Source of the DNA: a virus
Length of the DNA: 64,000 bases
Strand: one strand, 5' to 3'
Virus record (IMG/VR): IMGVR_UViG_3300044628_001312
Coordinates: 1-64,000 of that record
In this document: piece by piece, positions 1 to 8,500 of the stretch
Layout of the letters: the number at the start of each line of letters is the position of its first letter
Numbering within the stretch: the first letter of the stretch is position 1
Notes under the pieces: model-generated
Database searches by the model: none
What the model was told of the DNA's origin: nothing
Seen by the model: only the letters and a program-made list of their open reading frames with translations
Made by a program: the position numbers and the translations under genes

Positions 1-244
1 TATTCTTTACCCTATTTAATTTATCATCAATACGAACTTTTAATTGCTCTGTTGAGTCCGCCGTTGAAAATATTCTTGCTGGCTCAAGGGCAGAGTTGCC
101 GTACGAGATATTCTTTTCAATTAACATATGTGCAATTTCATGGCATGCTCCCCAGATCTTATTACCTGCTGGTGCACCTACTGATCTTAAATATAAGTCA
201 CTGCAATTAAAATTGTTGACATCTCCAAATACCGCCTTTAGCAT
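1..244 (-). CDS. Small phage protein resembling DUF1599/NMAD1 (3' end cut off)
   Basis: The start codon is at 244 and the frame stays open to the window edge, giving 81 visible residues. An AGGAGA Shine-Dalgarno lies just upstream. The visible protein has a Cys-His pair (ACHEIAH) and then the pattern YGNSAL-P-RIF followed by D-EQL-RIDDKL-R. I recall this pattern from short phage proteins labelled DUF1599 or 'nucleotide modification associated domain 1'. That assignment rests on memory of the motif and the reaction is unknown. Its start overlaps the stop of the upstream HTH gene (TAATG), so the two are probably translationally coupled at the end of the replication/recombination operon. Confidence 0.6.
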   Translation of the reverse strand, partial: MLKAVFGDVNNFNCSDLYLRSVGAPAGNKIWGACHEIAHMLIEKNISYGNSALEPARIFSTADSTEQLKVRIDDKLNRVKN

Positions 245-390
245 TATCTTCTCCTAATTAATTGAAACTGTTCTAGATATCTCTGTATGGTCATAGCAGA
301 GACTTTACATTCATCGGCAATTTCAGTTACCGTTTTCTTTTGAACCACATATCTTCTATGTAGCCAATCTTTACTTTGATATAACTTCAT
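244..390 (-). CDS. 48-residue helix-turn-helix protein
   Basis: This is a short complete ORF. It begins at ATG 390, overlapping the TGA of the RuvC-like gene (ATGA), and ends in TAA overlapping the next ATG. The protein has WLHRRYV near the N terminus, then TVTEIADECKVSAMTIQRYL. That is a good helix-turn-helix: T-EIA-ECKVS as helix-turn and MTIQRYLEQF as recognition helix. The fold is the type seen in small phage and resolvase-like HTH proteins. It is basic (RRR at the C terminus) and probably binds DNA. Whether it regulates transcription or supports recombination is unknown. The overlaps on both sides support it as a real gene. Confidence 0.72.
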   Translation of the reverse strand: MKLYQSKDWLHRRYVVQKKTVTEIADECKVSAMTIQRYLEQFQLIRRR

Positions 391-953
391 CGCTCTGTTA
401 GTACTTTGTTAGCATAATGTGCAATACCAAAGCTATCTGCAACGTCAAAATCCACCACATTTAAATTATACTTCCTGTTAAAGTAGTCAGCAGTTCTCTG
501 CTTTCTCATGTTCCTTAATTTGTTTTGATACCAAGAGTCGGCATAGCCTGGGTTAAGTGCTCTTATTGCCTGCTTCTCTTCTTTGGTTGGGTTCTTATTG
601 CCTATGTATGCCTGCCAAGAGGATGGGGCTATTGTAATAACCTTCGCTCCAGTAGACATCAACTCTGCTATAACTACTCCATAAACATATGATAGTTTAA
701 TTACAGCATCTGCAGACTTTACAAACACCGCACCTTCAACAACAATATAATCTGATCTTAACTCTTCAAGCATTGAATGCATTTTATTTTTTGCATCGTG
801 TATCTTTTCATATATATCAAGACCATGTAGTTCAATCTTGCCCCACTTGAGGGGAACATCATTTTCCATCAAGCAAAAAGCAATAGAGTTTGTTGAAGCA
901 TCTATTCCAAGAACTCTATCTGCTTGTGTCTTTTTCAAACTAGCTAGCGTCAT
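387..953 (-). CDS. RuvC-like Holliday junction resolvase
   Basis: The 188-residue protein has an RNase H/RuvC-type fold by motif. The first strand reads VLGIDAST with Asp18. The second acidic residue lies in VVEGA (Glu73). The C-terminal acidic pair is FDVADSFGIAHY (Asp170, Asp173). These match the four-acid, two-metal active site of RuvC-family resolvases, which cut four-way junctions symmetrically. Length is close to bacterial RuvC (about 170). The middle segment NKNPTKEEKQ is Lys-rich. It overlaps the upstream zinc-finger gene by 14 nt. The role is probably resolving recombination or replication branches before packaging (inference). A second, unrelated junction-nuclease candidate lies at 3404-3709. 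Confidence 0.8.
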   Translation of the reverse strand: MTLASLKKTQADRVLGIDASTNSIAFCLMENDVPLKWGKIELHGLDIYEKIHDAKNKMHSMLEELRSDYIVVEGAVFVKSADAVIKLSYVYGVVIAELMSTGAKVITIAPSSWQAYIGNKNPTKEEKQAIRALNPGYADSWYQNKLRNMRKQRTADYFNRKYNLNVVDFDVADSFGIAHYANKVLTER

Positions 954-1218
954 CGATCATCCTAAATAATTTATTTTTAGTATCTATATTAATGCTTTTT
1001 TCACAAGTTGAGCATAGCATTGAATTGTTATACCTGCTTAACTGAGCTTTACATTTTGAGCAAGGCCTTGCAGCACCGCCCCTAATAGCTTTCTTTTCGT
1101 AATACTTTTCCATAATTCTTCTGTTGGTTGCAACACGGCAACACTCATCTGTACAGTATTTTTGATTGTGAGTCTTAGGCACAAAATCTTTTTTACATTC
1201 AGAGTTAGCGCAGATCAT
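940..1218 (-). CDS. Small protein with two Cys4-type zinc fingers
   Basis: The 92-residue protein has two cysteine clusters. The first is C3, C8, C22 and C26, in the context QKYCTDECC, which resembles an FCS/MYM-like treble clef. The second is C53, C56, C69 and C72 (CSKC then CSTC). A basic stretch RRIMEKYYEKK lies between them. Probably binds nucleic acid, but the specificity is unknown. It overlaps the upstream nuclease gene by 4 nt and the downstream RuvC-like gene by 14 nt, so it is one operon member. The regular Cys spacing and tight overlaps argue against a chance ORF. Confidence 0.7.
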   Translation of the reverse strand: MICANSECKKDFVPKTHNQKYCTDECCRVATNRRIMEKYYEKKAIRGGAARPCSKCKAQLSRYNNSMLCSTCEKSINIDTKNKLFRMIDDAS

Positions 1219-2006
1219 ATATTAGATACCGAAAACAAATCAATTTCAACAGTGCCTACAGGTCCACCCTTTGCGTAGCACTCCTTCTTAACTGGGCAGT
1301 AAGTGCAAGGCATCTTTGATTTAGTAGCACCTTCAGGTCTTTTTGGAAGATCCCCATCTTTAAAATTATCCCAGACTTCGCACATCCAGGCAAAGGTCTC
1401 CTCGATAATCCTTGTATTTTTTTCGTTCATAGAAATTGGAATAACCAGGATTTCTTGAGTATTCTTATTCTCATACAGGAAGAATCCTTCTTTAGCATTC
1501 TTCAGCTTCATGTAGGTAAGAAGTTGTAGCATGTGGTTGTCTGTAGGCTTCATCTCTGATTGTCTAGTATCCCACACCTCTTGCTTTGCCGTTTTAATTT
1601 CACCAATTACTGTCTCGCCATCGTACTCCATAATAAGATCTATGAAGCCTCTGATAGGCGGATACTCATTAATAATTTCTTCTTCTTCCGCTCTCCACTC
1701 TGGCATAGTAGAAATAAGCTTCTGTAGTCGCTCATGCGCCTGAGTTCCCTGTGCCATATTAGCAACAGCAACTGCATCGTTATCATCAATAAAGACTGCG
1801 CCAGAAAATGCCATGTACCAGTATCTAGGACACTTACCATGACCATAACCTAACGAACTTGGACTAAATGACTTCTTTGTCATCTCTCCGTCTGCTCGTT
1901 TAGTATTACGATATGACTCATCAAGTAACTGAGCAAACAACTCAGGATCAAAGAATTTTCCTGTGTGCTTTTTAAATTTAAGGTTTTTTACAATTTCTCT
2001 ACCCAT
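1215..2006 (-). CDS. Cas4/RecB-like PD-(D/E)XK nuclease
   Basis: I prefer ATG 2006 (263 residues). An upstream TTG would add 18 residues lying wholly inside the adenosyltransferase gene. The RecB-type nuclease motifs appear in order: His91 (GTQAHE), Asp123 (GFIDLI), Glu136-x-Lys138 (GEIKTA) and Gln161 (MLQLLTYM). There is an early Cys59 (KCPRYW) and a C-terminal triplet Cys234, Cys237 and Cys243 (CTYC-x5-C). Such a one-plus-three cysteine set ligates an iron-sulfur cluster in Cas4/AddB-type nucleases. Probable role is ssDNA end resection for recombination. No cas1 or cas2 and no CRISPR array is nearby, so a CRISPR role is not indicated. It overlaps the upstream gene by 8 nt. Confidence 0.82.
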   Translation of the reverse strand: MGREIVKNLKFKKHTGKFFDPELFAQLLDESYRNTKRADGEMTKKSFSPSSLGYGHGKCPRYWYMAFSGAVFIDDNDAVAVANMAQGTQAHERLQKLISTMPEWRAEEEEIINEYPPIRGFIDLIMEYDGETVIGEIKTAKQEVWDTRQSEMKPTDNHMLQLLTYMKLKNAKEGFFLYENKNTQEILVIPISMNEKNTRIIEETFAWMCEVWDNFKDGDLPKRPEGATKSKMPCTYCPVKKECYAKGGPVGTVEIDLFSVSNI

Positions 2007-2496
2007 TGTTTGGCACCCACATTTTTTCTTTTCCTTTATTGTGATATCTAGCCATAACAAACAATAAGTCTGATAGACGATTTAAATACTTAGCAATGTT
2101 TGGATTTACGTTTTCTATCTTCCAAACTTCACGCTCTGCCCTTCTTACAACAGTCCTTGCATTGTGCAGTGGTCCTGTTGGTAAAACAAAAGATCTTAAA
2201 GGTTCTAGATATTCATTATAGTCATCAATTACATTTTCTAAATATGTTACTCTGTTTTCAGATATTGTTATTGTTGAAGCACCTGCAAGCTCTGCGCCAA
2301 GATCAAATAAGTCGCTCTGAACTCTTTCAATAATATCATTATACTCATCGGTTGCCATTCCAATAGCAGAGTTGGCCTCATCTACAGCACCTATAGCTTC
2401 CATCATAGGGCTAGTCTTAGACACCCTTTCGTTATTAGCGTTAGAGGTTTGCCCATCATCGCCAGTTTTAGTATAAATTTTACTTAGTATTACCAT
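1999..2496 (-). CDS. Cob(I)alamin adenosyltransferase, PduO/MMAB type
   Basis: The chosen start is ATG 2496 (165 residues). It has AAGGGG 7 nt upstream and overlaps the TGA of the small membrane protein (TGATG). The alternative TTG lies 24 nt upstream. The family converts cob(I)alamin and ATP to adenosylcobalamin. Signature elements are the ATP-binding KIYTKTGDDGQTS (residues 6-18), VDEANSAIG (39-46), FVLPTG (103-108), RTVVRRAERE (114-123) and YLNRLSDLLFVMAR (137-150). Length is typical for the trimeric PduO family. The gene sits directly behind a small membrane protein and a DUF4430/transcobalamin-like protein, forming a cobalamin-themed cassette. A phage copy could raise AdoCbl supply, for example for a class II ribonucleotide reductase (inference). 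Confidence 0.9.
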   Translation of the reverse strand: MVILSKIYTKTGDDGQTSNANNERVSKTSPMMEAIGAVDEANSAIGMATDEYNDIIERVQSDLFDLGAELAGASTITISENRVTYLENVIDDYNEYLEPLRSFVLPTGPLHNARTVVRRAEREVWKIENVNPNIAKYLNRLSDLLFVMARYHNKGKEKMWVPNNG

Positions 2497-2639
2497 CAGT
2501 GACCCCTTAAAGAACGCCAAACATCTACTGCAATTTCATTAACTACAGATAAAGCAAAAACTGTTATAAAAAGCTGAGCAATAATTAATACTGGAAAAGA
2601 TTTATTCTTAACCTTTTCTTCTAATAATTCTACGGCCAT
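2496..2639 (-). CDS. 47-residue single-pass membrane protein
   Basis: Complete short ORF with the strong Shine-Dalgarno AAGGAGAAG just before ATG 2639. The N terminus is charged (MAVELLEEKVKNKS). One hydrophobic helix follows, about residues 16-33 (PVLIIAQLFITVFALSVV), then a short basic tail ending RSLRGH. The start overlaps the stop of the DUF4430 gene by 10 nt and the stop overlaps the adenosyltransferase start (TGATG). It is therefore translated with the cobalamin pair. It could anchor or pair with the secreted protein at the membrane. No family is recognised and the function is open. Confidence 0.65.
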   Translation of the reverse strand: MAVELLEEKVKNKSFPVLIIAQLFITVFALSVVNEIAVDVWRSLRGH

Positions 2640-3079
2640 CTTACTTCTCCTTTAGTAGAAAATACTAAGCCAAGGTGGTCTCCTGGTTCGACAAAAGTTT
2701 CATTAATTCCCTTTTGTGCCCATCCCCATTCATTTCTTGGAAATGGCAAGGCCTGATTTTTTTTTACTAACACGGCCCAATATGCATTTTCTGGTGGCAT
2801 GTCTTGGCATTTTTCAACACTGTTGTTGGGAAAATTATTTACTCTGCAGACAACAGCATTTCCATACTTTACTGTTCCCTCTATATTATACCCATGTGTC
2901 TTTAATAGATCTAAAGAATTAACTTTACCACTGGCACTGACGCATTTCTTTTCTACTGCAGAATTATTTCCGTAGTCTACGTATAGGTTAATGCACTCTG
3001 GTTGATTAGAATTTAAAACAAACAATCCTATTGCTGAACCAATAAAAATAAACAAAAACATAATTCTTTTTTGAATCAT
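2630..3079 (-). CDS. Secreted DUF4430/transcobalamin-like protein
   Basis: The 149-residue protein starts with a basic residue pair and a hydrophobic segment (residues 5-23), a signal peptide or membrane anchor. The exported part has four cysteines (29, 46, 78, 91), enough for two disulfides. The core resembles the DUF4430 domain that forms the second, beta-rich domain of transcobalamin and intrinsic factor. Matching features are a VDYG strand, SLDLL (ATVLDAL-like), VVCRVNNFP (ingroup of 'VCRIdG-P'), a C-x2-MPPENAYWAV segment and a final EPGDHLGLVF. I recall actinobacterial exported proteins with the same CR-N/D-P...C...PP-AYW layout. The adjacent adenosyltransferase supports a B12 link. The assignment is from motif memory. 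Confidence 0.6.
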   Translation of the reverse strand: MIQKRIMFLFIFIGSAIGLFVLNSNQPECINLYVDYGNNSAVEKKCVSASGKVNSLDLLKTHGYNIEGTVKYGNAVVCRVNNFPNNSVEKCQDMPPENAYWAVLVKKNQALPFPRNEWGWAQKGINETFVEPGDHLGLVFSTKGEVRWP

Positions 3080-3411
3080 GAGTTATACCTAACAACATAT
3101 TTAAGTGCATCTACAAGTTTGTCTATGGACTCCTTTACTGAATAATATACGTTCTTTTTATTGTTATTTACTGTGCCCGCTTTATCTTTAGCAATAGTTG
3201 AATAGATAGAAGACATTACTGCAAATTTAGTTGACATTGCCTGCAGTTCCATAATAAGCATAGGAGCCTTTGCCGAAGGAACATCAGGGTTCATTAAAAG
3301 CTTTACAACAATGGCTAACGCCTTATCTAAGTGCTCGTCCTTCATAAACTCGTGAAGGTCATTAAACTCTGTTATGTCACTAATAAGTTCTAGCGTATTC
3401 TTATCACTCAT
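3076..3411 (-). CDS. Conserved-looking helical protein in recombination cluster
   Basis: The preferred start is ATG 3411 with AGGAG about 5 nt upstream (111 residues). An ATG 12 nt further up is weaker. The start overlaps the stop of the upstream nuclease-like gene by 8 nt. The sequence is predicted to be mostly helical, with EFNDLHEFMKDEHLDKALAIV early and KNVYYSVKESIDKLVDALKYVVR at the C terminus. No catalytic motif or cysteine pattern is visible. Position next to RecA and a junction-nuclease candidate allows the idea of a recombination mediator analogous to T4 UvsY. No sequence motif supports this, so I leave the function open. Confidence 0.6.
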   Translation of the reverse strand: MSDKNTLELISDITEFNDLHEFMKDEHLDKALAIVVKLLMNPDVPSAKAPMLIMELQAMSTKFAVMSSIYSTIAKDKAGTVNNNKKNVYYSVKESIDKLVDALKYVVRYNS

Positions 3412-3709
3412 GGTTCTCCTCATAAAATTCGATCAGCTCTTCAAGAACTGACCACTCGATAATGCCTAGCCTAACCTTAGACTCTGCTCCTATAATAATC
3501 TTTAGCGCTGGATGCATATCTCTATTTACTTTAAAGGTATCTGTACAAATTTTTGCCCAGTTATCTTTATTTAAAGTAAATGATGTTCCTGCTTCTTTAT
3601 AATCAACAAGGAATTGCTTCCATTGAGCATCACCTTTTTGATAATCTCCTCTTCCGCTATTTTTTTGAGCCTTAGCCCCGTCACGTTTTACTTCTGATCT
3701 TTCTGACAT
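3404..3709 (-). CDS. Putative Hjc/VRR-like PD-(D/E)XK junction nuclease
   Basis: The 101-residue protein begins SERSEVKRDG, with an early conserved-type Glu. A basic glycine-rich turn follows (KNSGRGDYQKGDA), then the strand FLVDYKEA and SFTLNKDNW. This resembles the minimal PD-(D/E)XK layout of archaeal Hjc-type resolvases: N-terminal Glu, G-x-x-D turn, then D/E-x-K, then a helix and the strand PALKIII. Probable metal and catalytic residues are Asp in the KGDA turn and Asp-Tyr-Lys in VDYKE. Location directly behind RecA and a zinc ribbon fits DNA repair. The fold call is my pattern reading and has moderate certainty. Confidence 0.5.
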   Translation of the reverse strand: MSERSEVKRDGAKAQKNSGRGDYQKGDAQWKQFLVDYKEAGTSFTLNKDNWAKICTDTFKVNRDMHPALKIIIGAESKVRLGIIEWSVLEELIEFYEENHE

Positions 3710-3897
3710 TATCCCACCGAGTAAGAGTTTTTATGTCCGTCAGGGCATTCCCAAGATATAGTTGTTGTAGATGCATCCCAAAAATACTCTGTAGAATCTT
3801 TGTCACACTTACTGCAAGGCTTTGCTCCGCCTATTCTTTCAAGCTCCGAAGGGAAGATGCGCTCTGGTTTATTAAGAAACTCATTAATGTTTGGCAT
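3709..3897 (-). CDS. 62-residue zinc-ribbon protein
   Basis: A short protein with CSKC (Cys28, Cys31) and a later Cys51-Pro-Asp-Gly-His55, giving a probable Cys3His or Cys2-CysHis zinc site. Between them lie aromatic strand-like residues (TEYFWDASTTTISW). The layout suggests a single zinc ribbon, often used for nucleic-acid or protein contact. It overlaps the recA stop region by 14 nt and shares a TAATG-type junction with the next gene, so it is expressed with RecA. The specific role is unknown. Confidence 0.6.
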   Translation of the reverse strand: MPNINEFLNKPERIFPSELERIGGAKPCSKCDKDSTEYFWDASTTTISWECPDGHKNSYSVG

Positions 3898-4888
3898 TTA
3901 TTTCTCCTATTAATTTGTCTACAACATCTTGATTTTCCTTTAAGTATGCTACAGCCTTTGCACGTCCTTGAAAACGTTCTCCATTTACTGTATACCATGC
4001 TCCACCTTTTTCTACTATGCCGCACATTTCTGCAACGTCTAAAGTTTCTCCGACACTGTCTACACCAAGAACACTCCCTTGGTAGTAGAAGTCGTATTGT
4101 CCCGATAAATTTGGGGGGCCGAGCTTGTTGTAATCAACAATCCAGTTAACTGGCCTGCCAACTCTTTGTTCAATAATTTTGTCGCCAACTTTAATGCCAG
4201 CTTTGATAGCATTAGCCTCAGCTTCAGAAGACCAGAGTTTGATAACTGTGGAAGAGAAGAACTTGACAGCCATGCCACCCGTGGGGATGTGACTAGCATG
4301 CATAGATCCAAACTGATTTCGTTGTTGTGAGATGAGAACAAGTAGTGTGTTTTTGTTTGCATAATTTAACATCTTGACTGCGTGGGTCATATCCTTTGCT
4401 TCAGCGCCGATTTGCTTTGTATCTTGCAAATCCTTCATTTCATTTCCGTCTTTTTCAAAATAAATAGCAGGGAGTAATGCAGAGATAGAGTCTACAACAA
4501 TAAGATCAACACCTGCATCCATTAACTTAGTAGCAACATCAACCATATCATTAACGGTTTTTGCAGGAGAGTAAATAAGGGAAGATGAATCTACTCCTAG
4601 TTGCTCGGCCCAAGACTGATCGTACGATGCTTCTGCATCAATCCAAGCACAAGTCTTACCTTCTTTTTGTGCAAGAGCGATCATCTGTAAGCAGAAAGAA
4701 GATTTGCCAGCGGACTTGTTGCCCCATACAAGTACTTGCCTACCGTATCCTAACCCCCCACGTAATGCAAAGTTTAGTCCAATACTTGGAGTAAGTTGTT
4801 TTTCAACTTGTACATCCTGTGCAGATTGAACTCTTGCTCTTGTTTTAGGGTCTAGCTTTGCTAATATGTTATCGATATCTACGCTCAT
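3884..4888 (-). CDS. recA: RecA-family recombinase
   Basis: The 334-residue protein is a RecA/UvsX-type ATPase that forms filaments on ssDNA and drives strand exchange. The Walker A motif is GNKSAGKS (residues 56-63), in place of the bacterial GPESSGKT. Walker B is DLIVVDSISAL with Asp133. The segment VLISQQRNQFG corresponds to the region leading into DNA loop L1. The C terminus carries the RecA-like element EKGGAWYTVNGERFQGR. The N-terminal helix region DPKTRARVQS is short. It heads a group with MazG-like, zinc-ribbon and nuclease genes and supplies recombination-dependent replication and repair. A candidate promoter lies in the 29-nt gap before it. Confidence 0.93.
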   Translation of the reverse strand: MSVDIDNILAKLDPKTRARVQSAQDVQVEKQLTPSIGLNFALRGGLGYGRQVLVWGNKSAGKSSFCLQMIALAQKEGKTCAWIDAEASYDQSWAEQLGVDSSSLIYSPAKTVNDMVDVATKLMDAGVDLIVVDSISALLPAIYFEKDGNEMKDLQDTKQIGAEAKDMTHAVKMLNYANKNTLLVLISQQRNQFGSMHASHIPTGGMAVKFFSSTVIKLWSSEAEANAIKAGIKVGDKIIEQRVGRPVNWIVDYNKLGPPNLSGQYDFYYQGSVLGVDSVGETLDVAEMCGIVEKGGAWYTVNGERFQGRAKAVAYLKENQDVVDKLIGEINAKH

Positions 4889-4908
4889 TTATACTCTCTC
4901 TTTTTTAT

Positions 4909-4937
4909 AGTATAGCATTAAAATAAATTGCCGTGAA
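4909..4937 (-). promoter_or_regulatory. Candidate sigma70-like promoter before recA
   Basis: On the minus strand TTCACG (4932-4937) is followed after 17 nt by TATACT (4909-4914), about 20 nt before the recA start. The -10 is good and the -35 is weak, lying inside the end of the MazG-like gene. The 13-mer ATGCTATACTATA recurs before the gene at 55436-55768. Confidence 0.33.
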
Positions 4938-5265
4938 GTGCTGGACGCTCCTTGTTTATATTAATTTTCTTTTCTAGAACTTCATCTAGGCTATGTATTA
5001 AGTCTCCTGAATTTCTCATTGCTGCATAGATATCAAGTAATCTGATAATTACATCTGCCATCTCTTCAACAACTTCTTCTGAACCTTTATTCTTTCTAAT
5101 TGCCTCAAGTACTTCTGTAACTTCTGAATGAACTAAAGCTAACTTATTCCCGACTTTGTCGTAACTAATTGTTCCATCCCAAAATCCTTTTTCAATTGCA
5201 GTTTCGTGTAATATGGCTGCTAGGGCGTCTAGTCCGTATTCCGTAACTAAATTATTCGAAGTCAT
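4918..5265 (-). CDS. MazG-like nucleotide pyrophosphohydrolase
   Basis: The 115-residue, all-alpha protein carries the MazG/dUTPase-like metal site. E48-x-x-E51 (HSEVTEVLEA) is followed by E68-x-x-D71 (VEEMADVIIRLLD). These Glu/Asp residues bind magnesium and hydrolyse nucleoside triphosphates or alarmones to monophosphates and pyrophosphate. Phage versions are often linked to nucleotide-pool cleaning or blunting (p)ppGpp signalling. Which substrate applies here cannot be read from the sequence. It overlaps the upstream small gene by 14 nt. Confidence 0.82.
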   Translation of the reverse strand: MTSNNLVTEYGLDALAAILHETAIEKGFWDGTISYDKVGNKLALVHSEVTEVLEAIRKNKGSEEVVEEMADVIIRLLDIYAAMRNSGDLIHSLDEVLEKKININKERPALHGNLF

Positions 5266-5536
5266 TAATTAGATCCTTGTTTTCTTGAGCTATATTTGCT
5301 TCTTCAATTAGATCTGCATTAAATTCAAAATCACCTGGGCGTGGAAGTCTAAAAATAAAAGATGGTCCATTCTCATCGTAATCTACAATGAGCTCTTTGT
5401 CTTTATTTTCCGCTCCTACCAATGTTTTTGTTTCTACTCTAACTTCACCGAGGGTCTCAAGAATTGCAACAAGAACCTTGCTTGCAGTTAGTGAAGCCTG
5501 TATTTGATTAATGTCGTGCTGCACTTCTTCTGTCAT
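5252..5536 (-). CDS. Uncharacterised 94-residue protein downstream of DNA polymerase
   Basis: A small acidic protein whose start overlaps the polymerase stop (ATGA), so it is translationally coupled to it. An N-terminal helix is likely (INQIQASLTASKVLVAILETLG). Alternating hydrophobics then suggest beta strands (VRVETKTLVG, ELIVDYDENGPSFIFRLP), and the tail is acidic and helical (DLIEEANIAQENKDLINDFE). No family is recognised. Close coupling to DnaE suggests a replication accessory role, but nothing in the residues proves it. Confidence 0.6.
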   Translation of the reverse strand: MTEEVQHDINQIQASLTASKVLVAILETLGEVRVETKTLVGAENKDKELIVDYDENGPSFIFRLPRPGDFEFNADLIEEANIAQENKDLINDFE

Positions 5537-8500
5537 TTTATTTCCTTTACCATTAAAGTTCCATCATCTAAAGTAGATAGAACAACCTTACATTTCATTC
5601 CTTCTCGCATTTTAGCAAGGGACATTTTATACATTGTGGGGAAAGCAATTGCTCTAGTTAATTCTTTTTGTGCGTTTGAAAGAACTATATGGCTCATTGT
5701 TTTTCCAGCTTTTGTTACATACGGAGTAAAGTCTACTACAACATACTCGTCTTCGTCAAGATCATATTGCTTTTTATATAAGTAGTCTACAAATGAATTA
5801 GAGCCAGAGGGATCCATATCGCTAACCTTTACATAACGAGCAATTCTATTATCACCTACAAGGATAAAATACATCTGTCCTGTCTCTATCTGAGTCTGCT
5901 CTGTATGGAATAGACCAATAGATCCAGTTTCATCTACCAACTCAATACGTGCCCATCCATTACCACGCTTTATTGATTTAACCATACCAAACATAACAAA
6001 TGATCCCAAGTCTTCAAACTCTTCAATAGGTCTTGCTTGTGATTTAATACGTGGTGGAATTCCTTCTAGGTTAAATGTAGGTATACCTAGATACTCGTAG
6101 TAACTATCCTTTTCATTTCCGCTTCTAGGATTGTCTGGGAATGCCGCTCCACCGATTGCATTTAAGGCAGAGATAGCACGGCTATTTATTCCGCTACCTT
6201 TTTTAGAAGCCTTGTCAATAAACTCTGAGTAAGAAGCAAACGGTCTCTGGTCAATAATTTTGTTTGCAATACTATCTGAAATAAACTTTACTTCTCCGAG
6301 ACCAAATCTAATCGAGTCTTCCTTTAAAGAAAAGAATACATCAGACTCGTTGATATGTGGAAGCTTAATACTTAACTTTAATCTCTTAGCCTCAATCAGA
6401 TACTCTGTTCTTTTGTCCTTGTCATTTTCGTTTTTAAGAATCGAAAACATGAACTCAAGTGGATAATAAAACTTAAGCCAAGCAGTATAATAACTAAGCA
6501 TAGAGTAAGCAACAGCATGGGAGCGGTTAAAAGAATAACCAGCATGCGCTTCAAAAGTATGCCAGAGCGTTTCGGCTTGCTTCTTAGAAATGTGTTTTGA
6601 AGCCCCAGCAATAAACCTATCTTTGAATTGGTCGAACTCTTTTGCATCTTTCTTCTTTCCAATAATCTTGCGGACCTTATCAGCCTCTGACCAAGTCATA
6701 CCGCCCAGGTGTACGCATGCCTGCATAACCTGCTCCTGATATATAATAACACCATATGTATTCTCGGTAAAAGGCTTCATAATTGGATGAATAAACTGGA
6801 CTGCTTCATTACCGTGTTTACGCTTAATATAAGAAGCACCCACTGTATTCATGGCTCCTGGACGAACTAATGCATTTGATGCAGCAAGGTCTTCAAACTT
6901 ATCTACACCCATCTTGATTAGCAAATTGGTGTACGGAGTTGCTTCTGCTTGAAACACTCCCTTTGTATATCCTTCGCTTAGAACCTTATAAACATCTGGA
7001 TCGTCAAGGGTTAACTCTGAAAGATTAATATTTTTGCCTGAGCGTTTTTTAATTGAAGCAAGTGTATCTGAGATCACAGATAAAGTCTTAAGACCTAGTG
7101 CATCTAGCTTAATAAGACCTATATCTGCAACCGTATCCATATCGTATGCGACGACAGGAATTCTACCTGATACTAAATCACTTGCGTCCGCTCTTGATTC
7201 AACAGGAGCGTATTTTCTTAAATCATCTTTTGCAACCACAACACCTGCAGCGTGTACTCCAACAGATCTAATTCTTCCACGAAGTCTATCTGCAAGCCAC
7301 AAGACTTCAGGGTATTTGGTTCTAAACTCTTTAGTATTTGGTGACTCAACAAAGTCTTCAAAGGTATCAATAGACTTCATTGCACGGTTAACATCTGAAA
7401 GTGGAACCATGAATACACGAGCAGCATCTCTAATTACACCCTTATCTTTAAAGTAAGTGTATGTAGAAATAGACGCAACGTGCTTAAACTTCTTCTTTAA
7501 ATAATCCTTAACCTCTTTACGACGGCGGTCTTCAAAGTCCGTATCGATATCTGGAAAGTCATTACGTTCTGGATTAATAAAACGGAAGAACAGTAAATCA
7601 TACTCTATTGGGTCCACATCAGTAATTCCTAATGTATAACAAACTAAAGATCCAGCTGCGGAACCACGGCCAGGACCAACCATAATATTATTTTCTTTAG
7701 CCCAGTTAATCATATCTGCCACAACTAAAAAATATGATGCAAATGACTTATCTTTAATCACAGATAACTCTTCATTAAGCCTATCAATGTAAACTTGAGA
7801 CTCTGCCAGACCTAGCCCTTTAAGGCCTTCAGAGGCCATCTGAGCCAGTTTCTCGTCGGCATCCGTCTTCGGTACTGGGAGAAGGTCTAAGCCGCTGTTA
7901 AAGTCATATTCCTTAACCTTGTCTGTAATCTCAATTGTATTCTCATATATATCTGTACGAGTAATTCCAGCTTTATTAAAGTCAGCCTCAATTTCAGATC
8001 GTGATTGGATAAATAAATTGTAGTCTTGAAATGATATTCTACGGTCTGGATATAGGTAATTTAATCTTTCATTAATATCTTTAATCTGTCTAGACATTTC
8101 AAAATCAGCATCTTTATCCATCTTAGGAGATGTTGATAATATGAGCATTGCTTCTTCTAATACTCTATCTTCTTCTTTAGCAAAGTGGGCATCTCCTGTT
8201 GCCACCGCCTTAATTTTAAGTTCGTCAGCAAGCTCTAACAATTTAGAATTTATTTCTTCTGGATTGTGAGACTGAACCTCAACATAAAAATCTTCACCGA
8301 AAGTCTTTTTAAAATCTTTGAGAACAATCTTAGCTTCAGAGAATTCGCCTTTTTCGATAGACTTAGAAATAAGACCATTAAGACATCCAGACAATACAAT
8401 AATGCCTTCCGAGTATTCATTGAGGACCTCCCTATCAATTCTAGGCTTATGGTAAAAACCTTCATTCCAAGCAATCTCCTGAAGGATATTAATATTCTCT

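Noticed and set aside
1215-2006. Cas4 of a CRISPR system
   Set aside because: No cas1/cas2 or array nearby; a general resection nuclease fits the RecA cluster better.
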